From Gaetbulibacter sp. S0825 (lineage in GTDB: Bacteria > Bacteroidota > Bacteroidia > Flavobacteriales > Flavobacteriaceae): a stretch of 64,000 bases of DNA. The stretch spans positions 186,001-250,000 of the forward strand of contig NZ_JAATJT010000003.1 in the NCBI RefSeq assembly GCF_011777505.1, written 5' to 3'. Below the pieces are notes generated by a model. The model saw only the letters and a program-made list of their open reading frames with translations. It did not search any database and was not told where the DNA came from. Both the position numbers and the translations under genes were made by a program. Positions 62,807 to 64,000 of this stretch are shown here, piece by piece (position 1 is the stretch's first letter; every line of letters begins with the position of its first letter).

Positions 62807-63999
62807 ACAAAACCATAAAAATATATGTTGGGTTGTTAATCTTGCTTTTTGTTGGAGCCATTGCCATTGAGTTTTCTAAGCCAAAGCCTATTAATTGGAC
62901 AAGAACATTTAATGAAGCGCACACCATTCCTTATGGTACGTTTGTGTTGTATAATGAGTTACCAAATTTGTTCCCTGAAAGTGAGGTACAAGATATTGCA
63001 GTATCTCCTTACGAGTACTTTGACGAGTATTTTAATTGGTCAGACTCATCTTACACAACCTCTGGAAGCTATATGTTTATTGATGATTATGCCGAAGTAG
63101 ATGATGTATCTGCTCAAGAATTATTGGATTTCTCCTCACATGGAAACACCATTTTCATGTCAACAAATTATTTGCCAAAAAAGTTTCTGGATACTTTAGG
63201 AATAGAACTAAAAAATGATTTTGATTTTAAAGGTAAAGCTGAGTTTCGTTTATCAAATTCTACCTTTAAAAATGATTCTATCACTATTGATAGAGGTTTG
63301 AGTAATATTTATTTTTCTAAGTTAGACTCAACTAGAACAACGGTTTTGGGCTATCAAAAATTTAATAAAGAAGAGCGTATAAATTTTATTAAAGTCGACC
63401 ATGAATTAGGCGAAGTTTATTTGCATTTACAACCAATGGCATTTACAAATTTTTCGCTACTAAAAAATGATAATAAAAAATACGCAGCAGCCATCTTATC
63501 TTATTTACCAGATGACACTATTTTTTATGATTCACGCAATAAAAAGCGTACTGAATTAGGTGATTCTCCATTACGCTTTGTGTTAAGTCAACCAGCATTA
63601 AAATGGGCTTGGATATTAGGCTTGGTTTCGCTTCTCATATTTATTTTATTCAATGCCAAACGAAAGCAACGTATTGTAAAGGTCATAAAACCATTGGAAA
63701 ATTCAACCATAGCGTTTACAAAAACTATTGGGAACTTATACTACGAAACAAAAGACCATAATAACTTAATAGAGAAAAAAATCACCTATTTTTTAGAGTC
63801 CATTAGGCGCAAATACTATCTAGATACACAGTTACTAGATGAGAAATTCATGAAAAATCTGGCTTTAAAATCTGGAAAAGACCTAGGGAAAACTAAAAAA
63901 ACCATGAATCTTATTGTACATTTAAAAGCGAAACAAATGTGTAATGAAGACGATTTAAAAAACTTAAATAAAACAATAGAAGACTTTTATAACAACTAA
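62803..63999 (+). CDS. DUF4350-domain membrane protein
   Basis: A 398-residue protein complete just before the window end. An N-terminal helix (about 5-24, IYVGLLILLFVGAIAIEFSK), an exported region (about 25-260) with the DUF4350-like GTFVLYNELPNLFPESEV and NTIFMSTNYLPKKF, a second helix (about 265-285, WAWILGLVSLLIFILFNA) and a cytoplasmic tail rich in Lys. Typically followed by a MoxR ATPase and a DUF58 protein, which would lie past the window. It overlaps the DUF4129 stop by four bases. Confidence 0.88.
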   Translation: MNKTIKIYVGLLILLFVGAIAIEFSKPKPINWTRTFNEAHTIPYGTFVLYNELPNLFPESEVQDIAVSPYEYFDEYFNWSDSSYTTSGSYMFIDDYAEVDDVSAQELLDFSSHGNTIFMSTNYLPKKFLDTLGIELKNDFDFKGKAEFRLSNSTFKNDSITIDRGLSNIYFSKLDSTRTTVLGYQKFNKEERINFIKVDHELGEVYLHLQPMAFTNFSLLKNDNKKYAAAILSYLPDDTIFYDSRNKKRTELGDSPLRFVLSQPALKWAWILGLVSLLIFILFNAKRKQRIVKVIKPLENSTIAFTKTIGNLYYETKDHNNLIEKKITYFLESIRRKYYLDTQLLDEKFMKNLALKSGKDLGKTKKTMNLIVHLKAKQMCNEDDLKNLNKTIEDFYNN

Positions 64000-64000
64000 T

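Noticed and set aside
1-64000. tRNA, rRNA or transposase genes
   Set aside because: None recognised on reading through the gaps between genes; a covariance-model search was not possible.

Overview
The window comes from a low-GC member of the Bacteroidota, almost certainly a (probably marine) Flavobacteriaceae. The support is a SusC/SusD pair, a transmembrane triple-tyrosine/LuxR regulator, a protein with a type IX secretion C-terminal domain, an acyl-CoA-family set of fused E1 subunits, and many genes preceded by the Bacteroidetes -7 promoter element TAnnTTTG instead of a Shine-Dalgarno-led sigma70 promoter. No genus can be assigned from the sequence alone. No rRNA, tRNA, CRISPR array, prophage or transposase gene was seen.

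Layout. 1-6.8 kb: a polysaccharide- or oligosaccharide-uptake locus on the minus strand (SusD, cut by the window edge; SusC; and a membrane-spanning one-component regulator). 6.9-19.6 kb: housekeeping and envelope genes: mnmE, a TlpA-like thioredoxin lipoprotein, rhomboid protease, LpxL-like acyltransferase, a small glycine-rich membrane protein, a phosphohexomutase, an ACP phosphodiesterase/AlkD/unknown operon, LemA with DUF2207, and the decayed end of a GNAT acetyltransferase gene. 19.6-31.6 kb: uvrA, a LOG-family protein, a secreted nuclease-like protein, an M1-peptidase-like protein without its zinc motif, the fused branched-chain 2-oxoacid dehydrogenase E1, and a methyltransferase. 31.7-34.4 kb: a lipoprotein/LytS/LytR/DoxX operon.

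34.4-35.9 kb looks like a small acquired island: an orphan barstar-family gene and a lipoprotein gene, with related short motifs at the junctions and a perfect 9-bp inverted repeat around the lipoprotein gene. 35.9-53.7 kb: holA, a stand-alone HsdR N-terminal-domain protein with a glycosyltransferase, an OmpA lipoprotein, Sua5, an esterase, pcrA, a DsrE/amidohydrolase/glutamate-synthase-like operon, a patatin, recG, a TonB receptor and a YhhN lysoplasmalogenase-like gene. Immediately behind the last lies the first ~27 codons of an NDH-2 NADH dehydrogenase gene, a clear deletion scar.

53.8-64 kb: a second M20 amidohydrolase, an ECF sigma factor with a membrane partner, a PlsC-like acyltransferase with an altered motif, a Nudix/cyclophilin divergent pair, and a divergent RDD-TRIC / SpoIIM-membrane protein-DUF4129-DUF4350 cluster of the kind that normally continues into MoxR ATPase and DUF58 genes beyond the window.

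Most of the window is ordinary chromosomal backbone. The parts that deserve a second look are the cassette-like island, the two gene remnants, the catalytically incomplete M1-like outer-membrane protein, several palindromic operator-like sites, and start codons that automatic calling would place inside promoter elements. No clearly new multi-gene system was found.
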